Source: an uncultured Clostridia bacterium (lineage in GTDB: Bacteria > Bacillota > Clostridia > UMGS1810). Taken from it: a stretch of 64,000 bases of DNA. Positions 7,549 to 16,132 of this stretch are shown piece after piece. The translations under genes were made by a program, and so were the position numbers. The notes under the pieces were generated by a model. That model had not been told where the DNA came from, made no database searches, and saw only the letters and a list, made by a program, of their open reading frames with translations. Each line of letters opens with the position of its first letter. Position 1 is the first letter of the stretch. Where the stretch lies: positions 1-64,000 of the forward strand of contig CAKSPF010000001.1 of assembly GCA_934481345.1 (NCBI GenBank). The letters run 5' to 3'.

Positions 7549-10167
7549 ATGAATGCCGAAAAATTTACTCAAAAAACAATAGAAACCCTAAATGACGCGC
7601 AAAGTCTTGCACGCGAAAAGCAAAACCAAACGCTTACACCGGAACATCTTATGTACGCTCTGCTTTCACAAAAAGGCGGACTGGTAGAAACACTGGTAAC
7701 CAAAATCGGGCAGAATTCCGGAAATAATAACACAGTGAACAACATGCTTGATGAATTGGTCAACGCAGTAAATCAGCTTCCTAAGGTTACAGGCTCAAAC
7801 AGCGAACTGTATCCTTCCACAGAGCTTTCCGCAGTCCTGAATTTTGCCGAAAAAGTTGCGAAACAGCTTAAAGACGAATACATTTCCGTAGAACACCTTA
7901 TGTTCGGTCTTATGGCTGAAGGCGGAAGAACCGTTAAACAAATATGCGATAAATATGGTGTAACCAAGCACAGCTTTACTGAGGAACTGTCAAAAGTAAA
8001 AACCGCACCGGTAACAAATGACAATCCCGAAGACACATATAATGTTTTGGAAAAATACGGCACGGACCTTGTAGAAAGAGCACGCGCACAAAAGCTTGAC
8101 CCTGTTATCGGCCGTGATACAGAGATAAGAAGCGTTATACGCATACTTTCCAGAAAAAGCAAAAACAACCCTGTCCTCATAGGAGAACCGGGTGTCGGAA
8201 AAACTGCCATAGCTGAAGGTCTTGCACAGAGAATTGTGCGCGGCGACGTTCCGGACGGATTAAAGGATAAAACTATATTTTCACTCGACATGGGCGCACT
8301 TGTTGCCGGTGCAAAATACCGCGGTGAATTTGAGGAAAGACTCAAAGCCGTACTTAACGAAATAAAAAAGGCCGAAGGTAAAATCCTTCTTTTCATAGAT
8401 GAGCTTCACACCATAGTGGGAGCAGGAAAAACCGAAGGCTCAATGGATGCCGGAAATCTCTTAAAGCCTATGCTTGCGCGCGGTGAATTGCACTGCATAG
8501 GCGCTACAACGCTTGATGAATACAGAATGTATATTGAAAAAGACGCAGCCCTTGAACGCCGTTTTCAACCCGTCATGGTAGATGAACCAACCGTTGAAGA
8601 CAGTATTTCAATTTTAAGAGGTCTTAAAGAAAGATATGAAATCTTTCACGGTGTAAGAATACATGACAATGCGCTTGTTGCCGCAGCGACGCTTTCACAC
8701 CGTTATATAAGCGACCGTTTTCTGCCCGATAAAGCTATCGACCTTGTAGATGAAGCGTGTGCAATGATAAGAACCGAAATTGATTCAATGCCAAGTGAGC
8801 TCGATGATTTAAGACGGGATATTATGCAGCTCGAAATTGAAGAAATGTCACTGAAAAAGGAAGATGACAAGCTTTCAAAAGACAGACTCGCAAAGCTCAC
8901 CTCAGAGCTTGCGGACAAAAAAGAACGGTTCAACGAAATGAAGGCACGTTGGGAATCCGAAAAGCAAGCTACAGACAATGTAAAAAAAGTCAAAGCCGAT
9001 ATTGAAAAAATGACCGGGGATATTGAACAGGCACAGCTCCGCGGAGAATACGAAAGAGCAGCAAAGCTGCAGTATTCGGAACTGCCGGCACTTAAAAAGA
9101 AGCTTGAAGAAGCCGAAAAAGCTACCGAAGCCCACAATCAGAATATGTTAGTCCGCTCAACCGTTACCGAAGTCGAAATTGCAGAGGTTGTCGCACGCTG
9201 GACAGGTATCCCCGTTTCAAAACTGGTTGAGGGCGAACGAGAAAAACTGCTTCACCTTGACGATATTCTTCACAAACGTGTTATCGGTCAAAACGAAGCC
9301 GTGCGCCTTGTGAGCGAAGCAATACAGCGCTCGCGCGCAGGCATTTCGGATCCGAACAGACCGATCGGAAGCTTTATGTTCCTCGGACCTACCGGCGTAG
9401 GAAAAACGGAGCTTGCAAAAACACTTGCAGAGTGCCTGTTTGATGACGAACACAACATTGTAAGAATAGACATGACCGAATACATGGAGAAATTCAGTGT
9501 ATCACGTCTTATAGGAGCGCCTCCGGGATATGTCGGTTATGATGAAGGCGGTCAGCTTACCGAAGCCGTAAGGCGCCGTCCGTACAGCGTAGTTCTCTTT
9601 GATGAGGTTGAAAAGGCTCATCCGGACGTATTCAATATACTGCTGCAAATACTTGACGATGGAAGAATTACAGACAGCCAAGGCAGAACAGTTGACTTTA
9701 AAAATACAATTATTATACTCACATCTAACCTGGGCAGTCAGTATTTGCTTGACGGAATATCGGAAAACGGCGAAATAAGCGAAGACGCGCGTTCAAAAGT
9801 TACGGCAGAACTTCGCGCTTCATTCAGACCCGAATTTCTTAACAGACTTGACGAAATTATAATGTTTAAGCCGCTCACAAAGGCAAATCTAAGCGGAATT
9901 ATTGATAACCTGCTCGCAGGACTAAAGAAACGTCTTGCAGAAAGAAATGCGGCAGGCGGATTAAATCTTGAAGTCACCGATGCGGCAAAAGCATTTATTA
10001 TTGACAAAGGATACGACCCTGTATACGGTGCGCGTCCGCTTAAAAGATACTTGCAAAGCTCGGCTGAAACGCTTATCGCAAAGGTAATCCTTGCCGGAAA
10101 TCTCGAGGTCGGCTCAACCCTTATACTTGACGCCGAAAACGGAAAGCTTACATGCCGTTCCAAGTAA
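7549..10167 (+). CDS. clpB: ClpB disaggregase (Hsp100)
   Basis: The 872-residue AAA+ unfoldase works with DnaK to pull proteins out of aggregates in the cytoplasm. Clp_N repeats cover residues 1-145; the first nucleotide domain has Walker A GEPGVGKT (211-218) and FIDELHT; a long coiled-coil M domain spans about 400-520 (MQLEIEEMSLKKEDD onward); the second nucleotide domain has GPTGVGKT (613-620) and the sensor-2 GARPLKR near the C-terminus. The M domain separates it from ClpC/ClpA, and no ClpP-binding IGF loop was noted. The ATG at 7549 follows AAAGGAG. It is the last gene of the RHH-clpB unit. Confidence 0.96.
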   Translation: MNAEKFTQKTIETLNDAQSLAREKQNQTLTPEHLMYALLSQKGGLVETLVTKIGQNSGNNNTVNNMLDELVNAVNQLPKVTGSNSELYPSTELSAVLNFAEKVAKQLKDEYISVEHLMFGLMAEGGRTVKQICDKYGVTKHSFTEELSKVKTAPVTNDNPEDTYNVLEKYGTDLVERARAQKLDPVIGRDTEIRSVIRILSRKSKNNPVLIGEPGVGKTAIAEGLAQRIVRGDVPDGLKDKTIFSLDMGALVAGAKYRGEFEERLKAVLNEIKKAEGKILLFIDELHTIVGAGKTEGSMDAGNLLKPMLARGELHCIGATTLDEYRMYIEKDAALERRFQPVMVDEPTVEDSISILRGLKERYEIFHGVRIHDNALVAAATLSHRYISDRFLPDKAIDLVDEACAMIRTEIDSMPSELDDLRRDIMQLEIEEMSLKKEDDKLSKDRLAKLTSELADKKERFNEMKARWESEKQATDNVKKVKADIEKMTGDIEQAQLRGEYERAAKLQYSELPALKKKLEEAEKATEAHNQNMLVRSTVTEVEIAEVVARWTGIPVSKLVEGEREKLLHLDDILHKRVIGQNEAVRLVSEAIQRSRAGISDPNRPIGSFMFLGPTGVGKTELAKTLAECLFDDEHNIVRIDMTEYMEKFSVSRLIGAPPGYVGYDEGGQLTEAVRRRPYSVVLFDEVEKAHPDVFNILLQILDDGRITDSQGRTVDFKNTIIILTSNLGSQYLLDGISENGEISEDARSKVTAELRASFRPEFLNRLDEIIMFKPLTKANLSGIIDNLLAGLKKRLAERNAAGGLNLEVTDAAKAFIIDKGYDPVYGARPLKRYLQSSAETLIAKVILAGNLEVGSTLILDAENGKLTCRSK

Positions 10168-10176
10168 TTAATATTT

Positions 10177-10216
10177 ACAAGCTGTGTGGAAGTAATTCCG
10201 CACAGCTTGTTTTTTT
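10177..10216 (+). terminator. clpB terminator
   Basis: ACAAGCTGTG(T)GGA at 10177 pairs with TTCCGCACAGCTTGT ending at 10210, followed by a T-run. It ends only about 25 nt before the first usable start of the FeoB-like gene. Confidence 0.9.
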
Positions 10217-10240
10217 GTATACCCAAAAAAATATTCTATC

Positions 10241-11083
10241 ATGTGCATGGGATTTGGGTGCAATGCCGCAGGTGTTGTAGGATGCAGAATTATAGACTCG
10301 CCGCGCGAAAGACTGCTTGCAATACTTACAAACAATTTTGTACCGTGCAACGGAAGATTCCCTGCCCTTATATCTATACTTACAATGTTTTTCATAGGAA
10401 CATCGGGAAAATATACTTCAATTGTATCCGCATTAATGCTCACTGCCGTTATTGTTTTGGGCATATTTACGACTTTTCTGATTACAAAAATACTTTCAAA
10501 AACACTTTTAAAAGGTGTGCCGTCATCATTTACTTTGGAATTGCCTCCATATCGAATGCCGCAGTTTAGCAAAGTGATAGTGCGCTCCGTATTTGACAGA
10601 ACACTTTTTGTACTCGGAAGGGCCGTTTCTGTAGCAGCGCCTGCCGGAATAATAATCTGGCTTATGGCAAACATAAGTATAAACAATATAAATTTACTTA
10701 ATATATGTGCAGGATTCTTAGACCCGTTTGCTTCTTTGATGGGACTTGACGGCGTAATACTTATTGCCTTTATACTCGGTTTTCCGGCAAATGAAATTGT
10801 AATACCCATAATAATTATGGCATATATGTCTACCGGAACAATTGCCGAGCTTGACAGTCTGAACGAGCTCAAAGAGCTTTTTACCGCAAACGGCTGGACG
10901 CAGGTTACCGCAATATGCACAATGCTGTTTTCTCTTATGCACTGGCCATGTTCCACAACACTTATTACCGTAAAAAAAGAAACAAACAGCTTGAAGTGGA
11001 CGCTGCTTGCTGTGGCAATACCTACCGCCTGCGGAATAATTGCATGTATGATTGTTAATTTTGTTTCAAAAATTTTTATATAA
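10241..11083 (+). CDS. FeoB C-terminal half (N-terminally truncated)
   Basis: These 280 residues match the second half of the ferrous-iron transporter FeoB: MGFGCNAAGV (in full FeoB this is MGFGCNVPA, a gate motif), a FeoB_C segment, then a Gate domain (VAAPAGIIIWLM, GFPANEIVIPIIIMAY, MLFSLMHWPCSTTL). The GTP-binding domain and the first membrane helices are absent. The frame is open a few codons further upstream but enters the clpB terminator, and there is no ribosome site before the ATG at 10241. It is either a truncated remnant, possibly young because the frame is intact for 280 codons, or a reduced Gate-type membrane protein. Confidence 0.75.
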   Translation: MCMGFGCNAAGVVGCRIIDSPRERLLAILTNNFVPCNGRFPALISILTMFFIGTSGKYTSIVSALMLTAVIVLGIFTTFLITKILSKTLLKGVPSSFTLELPPYRMPQFSKVIVRSVFDRTLFVLGRAVSVAAPAGIIIWLMANISINNINLLNICAGFLDPFASLMGLDGVILIAFILGFPANEIVIPIIIMAYMSTGTIAELDSLNELKELFTANGWTQVTAICTMLFSLMHWPCSTTLITVKKETNSLKWTLLAVAIPTACGIIACMIVNFVSKIFI

Positions 11084-11218
11084 TATTTTTGAATTTTAAG
11101 CGCATAATACTATTGCAATGAAAAAGATTTAAATTCCGTTTGGCAGAAAATCTTTTACACATGCATAATTACGCATCAATTTGTGTAATTCTTACATTAC
11201 TGAAGGAGGTATTTTAAC

Positions 11219-11401
11219 ATGGCTAATTGTAATGCAAACAAATCAATAGGATGTACCGTACAGCAGTGTGCACACCACTGCTCCGAGTCGAACCACTGTT
11301 CGCTCGAAAAAATAACCGTCGGAACCCACGAATCAAACCCGACGCAGATTGAATGTACCGACTGCGAATCATTCAGATTAAAAGCTGACTGCTGCAAATA
11401 A
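11219..11401 (+). CDS. DUF1540 cysteine-rich protein
   Basis: This 60-residue protein matches DUF1540: CTVQQCAHHC, NHCSLEKITVGTHE, then ECTDCESF and a terminal CC. Eleven cysteines suggest metal binding. Such proteins are frequent in clostridia and some are reported with spores, but their function is not established. GGAGG lies 9 nt before the ATG. It has its own leader of 135 nt after the FeoB-like gene. Confidence 0.88.
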   Translation: MANCNANKSIGCTVQQCAHHCSESNHCSLEKITVGTHESNPTQIECTDCESFRLKADCCK

Positions 11402-11416
11402 TTATTATTTGCCTTG

Positions 11417-11464
11417 AAAAAAGCAGCAAATGCATAATACAAAATGCATTTGCTGCTTTTTTTA
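11417..11464. terminator. Bidirectional terminator between convergent genes
   Basis: AAAAAAGCAGCAAATGCAT pairs with ATGCATTTGCTGCTTTTTT around a short loop, with T-runs in both directions. It serves the DUF1540 gene (plus) and the ribU-HAD operon (minus). Confidence 0.9.
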
Positions 11465-11469
11465 TATTT

Positions 11470-12129
11470 TCAGATGCCTTTAATCAAATCAATAACCTCA
11501 AACAGGCTTTTGCATTTTCTAAACAACAGCTTTGAGATTTCTTCATTGGGCTCAAGCAAATCCGGAACCATCACAGCCATCATACCTGCGTTGTAAACCG
11601 CCCGTATACCGTTAAATGAATCTTCAATTCCTATTGCATTTTCAGGGCTTACGTTGAGCCTGTCGCATGCTTTCAGATATATTTCCGGGTTTGGCTTTCC
11701 GACCGTTATATCGCTTCCTGTTATAATACAGTCAAAATATTTTTTAATACCTGCCTTTTCAAAATATCCGTTGGCTTTTTCATAGTTGGTCGAGGTTGCC
11801 ACAGCCGCAGGTATACCGTTTTCTTTTAAAAACTCAAACAGCTCCTTTGCTCCGGGCTTGAGTATCAGACCGCGTTCTTCCAAAATGGATTTTTTTCTGT
11901 TTTCGACATCTTTATGATATGCCTCATAATCCAGCTTGCTTCCGTATGTTTCGATGAACAGTTCCCGTATCTTTGTGCTGCTTGTTCCCATAAATGAAGG
12001 AAATATCACATCAACATCATTTAATCCGTACTCTTTTCCTGTTTCAATCCATGCATCTCTGTAAATGCATTCTGTGTCAAATATAACTCCGTCCATATCA
12101 AAAACCGCTGCTTTGATTAATTCGTTCAT
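11470..12129 (-). CDS. HAD-IA phosphatase in the riboflavin-transport operon
   Basis: This 219-residue HAD hydrolase has motif I FDMDGVIFD (nucleophile Asp and acid Asp), motif II around VATST, a conserved KPNPEIY lysine, and motif IV GIEDSFNG. The cap is the helical type of the beta-phosphoglucomutase/phosphatase group. It begins 10 nt after ribU and shares its FMN riboswitch. Known riboflavin-linked HAD enzymes dephosphorylate either the pathway intermediate ARPP or FMN. With only a transporter beside it, an FMN or flavin-intermediate phosphatase is a reasonable guess; a sugar-phosphate substrate cannot be excluded. Confidence 0.88.
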   Translation of the reverse strand: MNELIKAAVFDMDGVIFDTECIYRDAWIETGKEYGLNDVDVIFPSFMGTSSTKIRELFIETYGSKLDYEAYHKDVENRKKSILEERGLILKPGAKELFEFLKENGIPAAVATSTNYEKANGYFEKAGIKKYFDCIITGSDITVGKPNPEIYLKACDRLNVSPENAIGIEDSFNGIRAVYNAGMMAVMVPDLLEPNEEISKLLFRKCKSLFEVIDLIKGI

Positions 12130-12139
12130 ATGAACCCTC

Positions 12140-12727
12140 CTATTTCAGTATCGGACTTATTCTCTTGTACAGCAAGGATGTTATAATACCCACCAATACT
12201 CCCTTTAAAATATTAAAAGGCGCCGTTGCATATATAACAAGCGTTTTAACGGAGGTAATCCTGCTGTTTAATTCAGTGCCCATTTTAATTATCGCGTCAA
12301 GAGGCATTTTAAAAGCTTTTGCATACGCGGGTATAAGGATATATGCATTTATAACGCATCCTATAAGCGTCATGATAAGCGTTCCGACAGCTATCCCTAT
12401 CAAGGCATTTCTTTTTGTCTTATGCTTTTTATAAATATATGCAGCCGGCAATACCAATGAACAACCGATTAAAAGATTTGCCGCCTCGCCGACAAATCCG
12501 GTCTGCGAACCTTTGATAAGCAAAATAATAAGTATTTTTATAACTTCAACGGCAAACCCGGCAAGCGGACCTATTGCAAACGCGCCTACAAGCACAGCAA
12601 CCTCGCTTAAATCGATTTTGTAAAAAGGCGGAGCAAACCAAAGCGGAATGTCGACGTACATAAGAAGCGCCGCCACTGCCGACAGCATAGAAATTTTTAC
12701 AAGCTTATTAATTCTGTTTTTTTTCAT
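12140..12727 (-). CDS. ribU: Riboflavin ECF transporter S component
   Basis: The 195-residue membrane protein has about six helices and the RibU signatures: YVDIPLWFAPPFYKIDLSEV (the region contacting riboflavin) and FVGEAANLLIG. ECF S components bind the vitamin and pair with a shared EcfA/A'/T energising module, which is not in the window. The FMN riboswitch directly upstream makes the substrate assignment firm. The ATG at 12725-12727 has AGAAAGGGG upstream. Confidence 0.95.
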   Translation of the reverse strand: MKKNRINKLVKISMLSAVAALLMYVDIPLWFAPPFYKIDLSEVAVLVGAFAIGPLAGFAVEVIKILIILLIKGSQTGFVGEAANLLIGCSLVLPAAYIYKKHKTKRNALIGIAVGTLIMTLIGCVINAYILIPAYAKAFKMPLDAIIKMGTELNSRITSVKTLVIYATAPFNILKGVLVGIITSLLYKRISPILK

Positions 12728-12754
12728 TTTATGTATCCCCTTTCTGCGGGGCTT

Positions 12755-12779
12755 AAAAAACGCCCCGAAATTCGGGGCG
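12755..12779 (-). terminator. Riboswitch-controlled terminator
   Basis: CGCCCCGAA-TTCGGGGCG (12761-12779) followed by six U residues on the minus strand lies between the FMN aptamer and ribU. The aptamer's GGGGC segment offers an alternative partner, so this is the likely off-switch when FMN is bound. Confidence 0.88.
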
Positions 12780-12796
12780 CATTATATTACAACTCT

Positions 12797-12916
12797 ATCT
12801 TCTTTCATCCAGACTGTACTGTCGGCTTTGGAATCACACCAAATCTGCCTTAAAGGCTCGCGGGCTTATGCAGAAGCAAATACCGCCGGTAGGGAATCTC
12901 ACCCTGCCCCGAAGAT
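12797..12916 (-). promoter_or_regulatory. FMN riboswitch (RFN element)
   Basis: The minus strand carries the conserved core in order: ATCTTCGGGGCAGGGTGA, TTCCCTACCGGCGGTA, AAGCCCGCGAGC, GGTGTGATTCCAAAGCCGAC, AGTCTGGATG and a closing GAAGAT that pairs with ATCTTC. It senses FMN and controls ribU and the HAD gene. Confidence 0.97.
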
Positions 12917-12923
12917 TAATACT

Positions 12924-12952
12924 ATTATATTACTGCAATTAAAATTTGTCAA
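12924..12952 (-). promoter_or_regulatory. Sigma-A promoter of the ribU operon
   Basis: Minus strand TTGACA (12947-12952) and TATAAT (12924-12929) with a 17-nt spacer; transcription would start at the first base or so of the riboswitch. Confidence 0.88.
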
Positions 12953-12960
12953 TAAACAAA

Positions 12961-13479
12961 TCAAAAATTATCAAAACTGTATAACACAGCCTTGCCTGAT
13001 TCAAGAGATTTTTTCACATCAATTATACGCTGATTTGTCGAGCCCTTAAAGCGAAGGTTAAGCTCGGTTTTGTTTTTATCAAACTTACCGTCCACCAACA
13101 CATCGCACATAGAAAGAAGTCGTTTTTTGTCTTCGTCCTTTACAAGCTGCTCAAACGTATAGCCGGAATACACCCATATTGTCTTGTTTGCCTTTTTCAG
13201 CGCAAGCGCAAGTATATACAGTTGCTTTGCCTGTTCAAAAGGCTCGCCGCCGCTGAATGTCACATTTGTGAGATAACTTTTTGTCAAATCGTCATAAACC
13301 TCTTTAAGCGTCACGGTTTTCCCGTTTTCCTTGCTCCACGACTGCGGATTATGGCACCCGTCACAATGATGAGGACAGTAATTTACAAAAAGAACATCTC
13401 TGAATCCCGTGCCGTCAACCGATGACGAATGCATTATATCCATAATTCTTATATTGGTGTTTTCCAAATCAGACATCAT
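12961..13479 (-). CDS. nrdG: Anaerobic ribonucleotide reductase activating enzyme
   Basis: The 172-residue radical-SAM protein uses S-adenosylmethionine and a 4Fe-4S cluster to place the glycyl radical on NrdD. The cluster motif is CPHHCDGC (CX3CX2C), and TFSGGEPFEQ is the SAM-binding motif. Length is normal for NrdG. The start at 13477-13479 lies 11 nt behind AAGGA; an upstream GTG at 13488 and a following ATG at 13476 are alternatives. All options overlap the end of nrdD, so translation is coupled. Confidence 0.94.
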   Translation of the reverse strand: MMSDLENTNIRIMDIMHSSSVDGTGFRDVLFVNYCPHHCDGCHNPQSWSKENGKTVTLKEVYDDLTKSYLTNVTFSGGEPFEQAKQLYILALALKKANKTIWVYSGYTFEQLVKDEDKKRLLSMCDVLVDGKFDKNKTELNLRFKGSTNQRIIDVKKSLESGKAVLYSFDNF

Positions 13480-15676
13480 GCGTAACACGATCCTTAAGCT
13501 CTGCCTTTTTAGCGGAATTCCAGTTATTTACACTGCCTACGAGATAACCCGTGATTCTCTGGATTACATCAATATTTGTGCTTCCGCAGTTAGGGCAAAC
13601 CTCCATATCCTTTTCCGCATTTTCAAAACCGCAGTCAAGGCAGCGATTTCTGGTGTGATTAACAGAACCGTAACCGATGTTGAATTTATCCATAAGGTCA
13701 ACCGTCTGCATAATGCACTCCGGATTATGTGTAGCGTCACCGTCAAGCTCTACATAGAATATATGTCCGCCAAGCTCATACTGATGATACGGAGCTTCAA
13801 TTCTTGCCTTGTGCTCAACACTGCATTTGTACCATACCGGAACATGCGAGCTGTTTGTATAGTAATCCTTGTCGGTAATGTCCTTTACAAGACCGAACTG
13901 CTCTCTGTCTTTTTTGGTAAATTTACCGCTGAGTCCCTCGGCAGGCGTAGCCAAAAGGCTGTAATTCAAATTTTTGTCATTTGCTATATCCGTAATTCTG
14001 TCTCTCATATGAGATACAATTTTCAGTCCAAGCTTCTGAGATTCTTCGCTCTCGCCGTGATGTTTTCCCGTTAAAGCGATAAGGCACTCCGCAAGACCGA
14101 TAAAGCCTATACCCAAGGTTCCTGTTTTAAGAACATTTTTAACAGGCTCGTCACGTTTAAGCTTTTCACTGCCTTCCCACATGCCGTCCATAAGCATCGG
14201 GAACTGTTTTTTAAGAGCTGTCCTCTGGAAAGAATATCTGTCGTAAAGCTGTTCGGCAGCAACGTCAATACATTTATCAAGCTTTTTGAAGAATGTGTCA
14301 AGTTTTTCCTCTTGATCTTCTATATTCATACATTCCAAAGCAAGCTTAACAATATTTACTGTTGTAAATGAAAGATTTCCTCTGCCTATAGATGTTTTTT
14401 CGCCGTGTCTGTTCTCAAAAACTCTTGTACGGCAGCCCATTGTTGCCACTTCGTATTTATATCTTTCCGGGTCTTCCGGATTCCATTTTTCATTCTGATT
14501 AAACGTTGCATCAAGGTTTAAGAAGTTAGGGAAAAATCTTCTTGCCGTAACCTTGCATGCAAGCTTATAAAGGTCGTAGTTCCTGTCTTCCGGCAAATAG
14601 CTTACTCCCCTTTTCTTTTTCCATATCTGTATCGGGAAAATCGGAGTTTCGCCGTTTCCTACACCGCGGTACGTGGAGTTCAAAAGCTCTCGGATAATAC
14701 ATCTGCCCTCTGCCGAGGTGTCGGTTCCATAGTTTATTGATGAGAAAACAACCTGATTTCCGCCTCTGCTGTGGATTGTATTCATATTGTGAATAAATGA
14801 CTCCATAGCCTGGTGAACTCTGTTTACAGTCATATTCATAGCATGCTGCATATATCTCGCGTCGTCTGTAAGTCCGTCAAGCGGTCTGTTTATATAATCG
14901 TCAAACAGCTTATCTTTTAAATGCGACAAATCTTTGCCTTCGAGTTTTTCGAGCTTTTCAACTTCTTCTATGTAAGAAGAACGCACATACGGAGCAAGAT
15001 AAAAGTCAAATGCCGGTATAGCCTGTCCGCCATGCATTTCATTCTGAATGGATTCCATAGAAATACATGCGATGATTGCAGCGGTTTCTATTCTCTTTGC
15101 AGGTCTTGAAGAACCGTGACCGGCTCTGAATCCGTTATTGAGAATTTTGTCGAGCGGATGCTGAAGACAGGTAAGAGATTTTGTGGGGTAATAGTCCGCA
15201 TCATGAATATGAATATAGTTGCTCTTGACATAGTCCTTTGATGTCTGTGACAAAAGCATATCGCCTACAAATGCCTTTGAACTTTCGCTCGCAAACTTCA
15301 TCATCATTCCGGCCGGAGTTTCCGCATTCATGTTTGCATTTTCTTTTGTTATATCATTTGCGATAGTGTTTACGATACCCATGTACATATCGTATGTTTT
15401 TCTTCCTCTGGCTACATTTCTTTTTTCTCTGTAAAGAATATAAGCCTTCGCAACATTTTTGTACTGGGATTTCATAAGCTCTATTTCGACAAGATTTTGT
15501 ATTTCCTCTACGTCGATAACGTCATTATCAAGATTTTCGATGGAATCAGCTATTTTTTCAGCATAGCTTACATCATTTACAAATTCATGATTCATAGCCT
15601 TGATAATAGCGTTTACTATTTTTTCTTTGTCAAAATTTTCTATGCGCCCGTCTCTTTTGCGTATAGTATTAACCAT
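13469..15676 (-). CDS. nrdD: Class III anaerobic ribonucleoside-triphosphate reductase
   Basis: The 735-residue enzyme makes dNTPs without oxygen. An ATP-cone (IRKRDGRIENFDKEKIVNAI) begins the protein; the catalytic barrel follows; a zinc site CLDCGFENAEKDMEVCPNCG lies near residues 675-695; the glycyl-radical loop RITGYLVGS contains the radical glycine near residue 712. The ATG has AAAGGGG at 9 nt. Two NrdR-type boxes sit in the leader just after the promoter. Sole use of class III in this operon fits an anaerobe. Confidence 0.97.
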   Translation of the reverse strand: MVNTIRKRDGRIENFDKEKIVNAIIKAMNHEFVNDVSYAEKIADSIENLDNDVIDVEEIQNLVEIELMKSQYKNVAKAYILYREKRNVARGRKTYDMYMGIVNTIANDITKENANMNAETPAGMMMKFASESSKAFVGDMLLSQTSKDYVKSNYIHIHDADYYPTKSLTCLQHPLDKILNNGFRAGHGSSRPAKRIETAAIIACISMESIQNEMHGGQAIPAFDFYLAPYVRSSYIEEVEKLEKLEGKDLSHLKDKLFDDYINRPLDGLTDDARYMQHAMNMTVNRVHQAMESFIHNMNTIHSRGGNQVVFSSINYGTDTSAEGRCIIRELLNSTYRGVGNGETPIFPIQIWKKKRGVSYLPEDRNYDLYKLACKVTARRFFPNFLNLDATFNQNEKWNPEDPERYKYEVATMGCRTRVFENRHGEKTSIGRGNLSFTTVNIVKLALECMNIEDQEEKLDTFFKKLDKCIDVAAEQLYDRYSFQRTALKKQFPMLMDGMWEGSEKLKRDEPVKNVLKTGTLGIGFIGLAECLIALTGKHHGESEESQKLGLKIVSHMRDRITDIANDKNLNYSLLATPAEGLSGKFTKKDREQFGLVKDITDKDYYTNSSHVPVWYKCSVEHKARIEAPYHQYELGGHIFYVELDGDATHNPECIMQTVDLMDKFNIGYGSVNHTRNRCLDCGFENAEKDMEVCPNCGSTNIDVIQRITGYLVGSVNNWNSAKKAELKDRVTHDV

Positions 15677-15716
15677 TTTGTACTACCCCTTTTCTCAATT
15701 CAACATTTCAAAACAA

Positions 15717-15764
15717 CACCTATATATTGTGTTTATATCAAAAAACAGTTACCATATCTTGTGC
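15717..15764 (-). promoter_or_regulatory. Two NrdR boxes in the nrdD leader
   Basis: CACCTATATATTGTGT at 15717-15732 and TTACCATATCTTGTGC at 15749-15764 both resemble the NrdR consensus (ACACTATATATTGTGT). Their matching TTGTG(T/C) ends are exactly 32 bp apart, the usual three-turn spacing for NrdR pairs. They lie just downstream of the -10 box, suiting repression when dATP is high. Confidence 0.75.
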
Positions 15765-15774
15765 TGCAAGAAAC

Positions 15775-15803
15775 ATTATAATCCATTTCAAAACAAAAAT
15801 CAA
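15775..15803 (-). promoter_or_regulatory. nrdDG promoter
   Basis: Minus strand TTGATT (15798-15803) and TATAAT (15775-15780), spacer 17 nt. The predicted start falls near 15768, at the edge of the first NrdR box. Confidence 0.8.
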
Positions 15804-15992
15804 GTACTTTTTTTGCCTGATATTAAAGTTAATAATATAAAAAACAACTTTTTGTTTTCCGCAATATTTTTTTTACTGTAAAGCATGATACTATGTGCAT
15901 TGTATGGCTTGAAACATTTTTGTAACAACTGTGAAACAAAAATATATTTGACACTTTCAAATACATTTTACACATAAATTCCATTTACAAAA

Positions 15993-16008
15993 ACACAATA
16001 TATAGTGT
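15993..16008. promoter_or_regulatory. Additional NrdR-like palindrome 230 bp upstream
   Basis: ACACAATATATAGTGT is a closer match to the NrdR palindrome than either leader box. A weaker CAATATATA recurs at 16026, about 30 bp away. No gene starts next to it. The rest of the 15804-16132 gap is AT-rich; it also holds an inverted repeat (16063-16072 with 16113-16122) past the spoVAE stop, without a clear T-run. Confidence 0.5.
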
Positions 16009-16132
16009 AGTTTTTCGTTTTATGTCAATATATATGTATTATTTAAAAAATCAATATATGCAATCTGCCGTCCGAAAATTCATTGTTTTTACTTTTTGAT
16101 AAATATTTTACAGACGGCAGATGCAAAAGACG

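Noticed and set aside
7773..9137. Long minus-strand ORFs inside clpB
   Set aside because: Serine-rich shadows of the conserved ClpB coding sequence.
10168..10956. A 262-codon minus-strand ORF opposite the FeoB-like gene
   Set aside because: The plus strand carries recognisable FeoB motifs in order; the minus frame has no motif and covers the clpB terminator.
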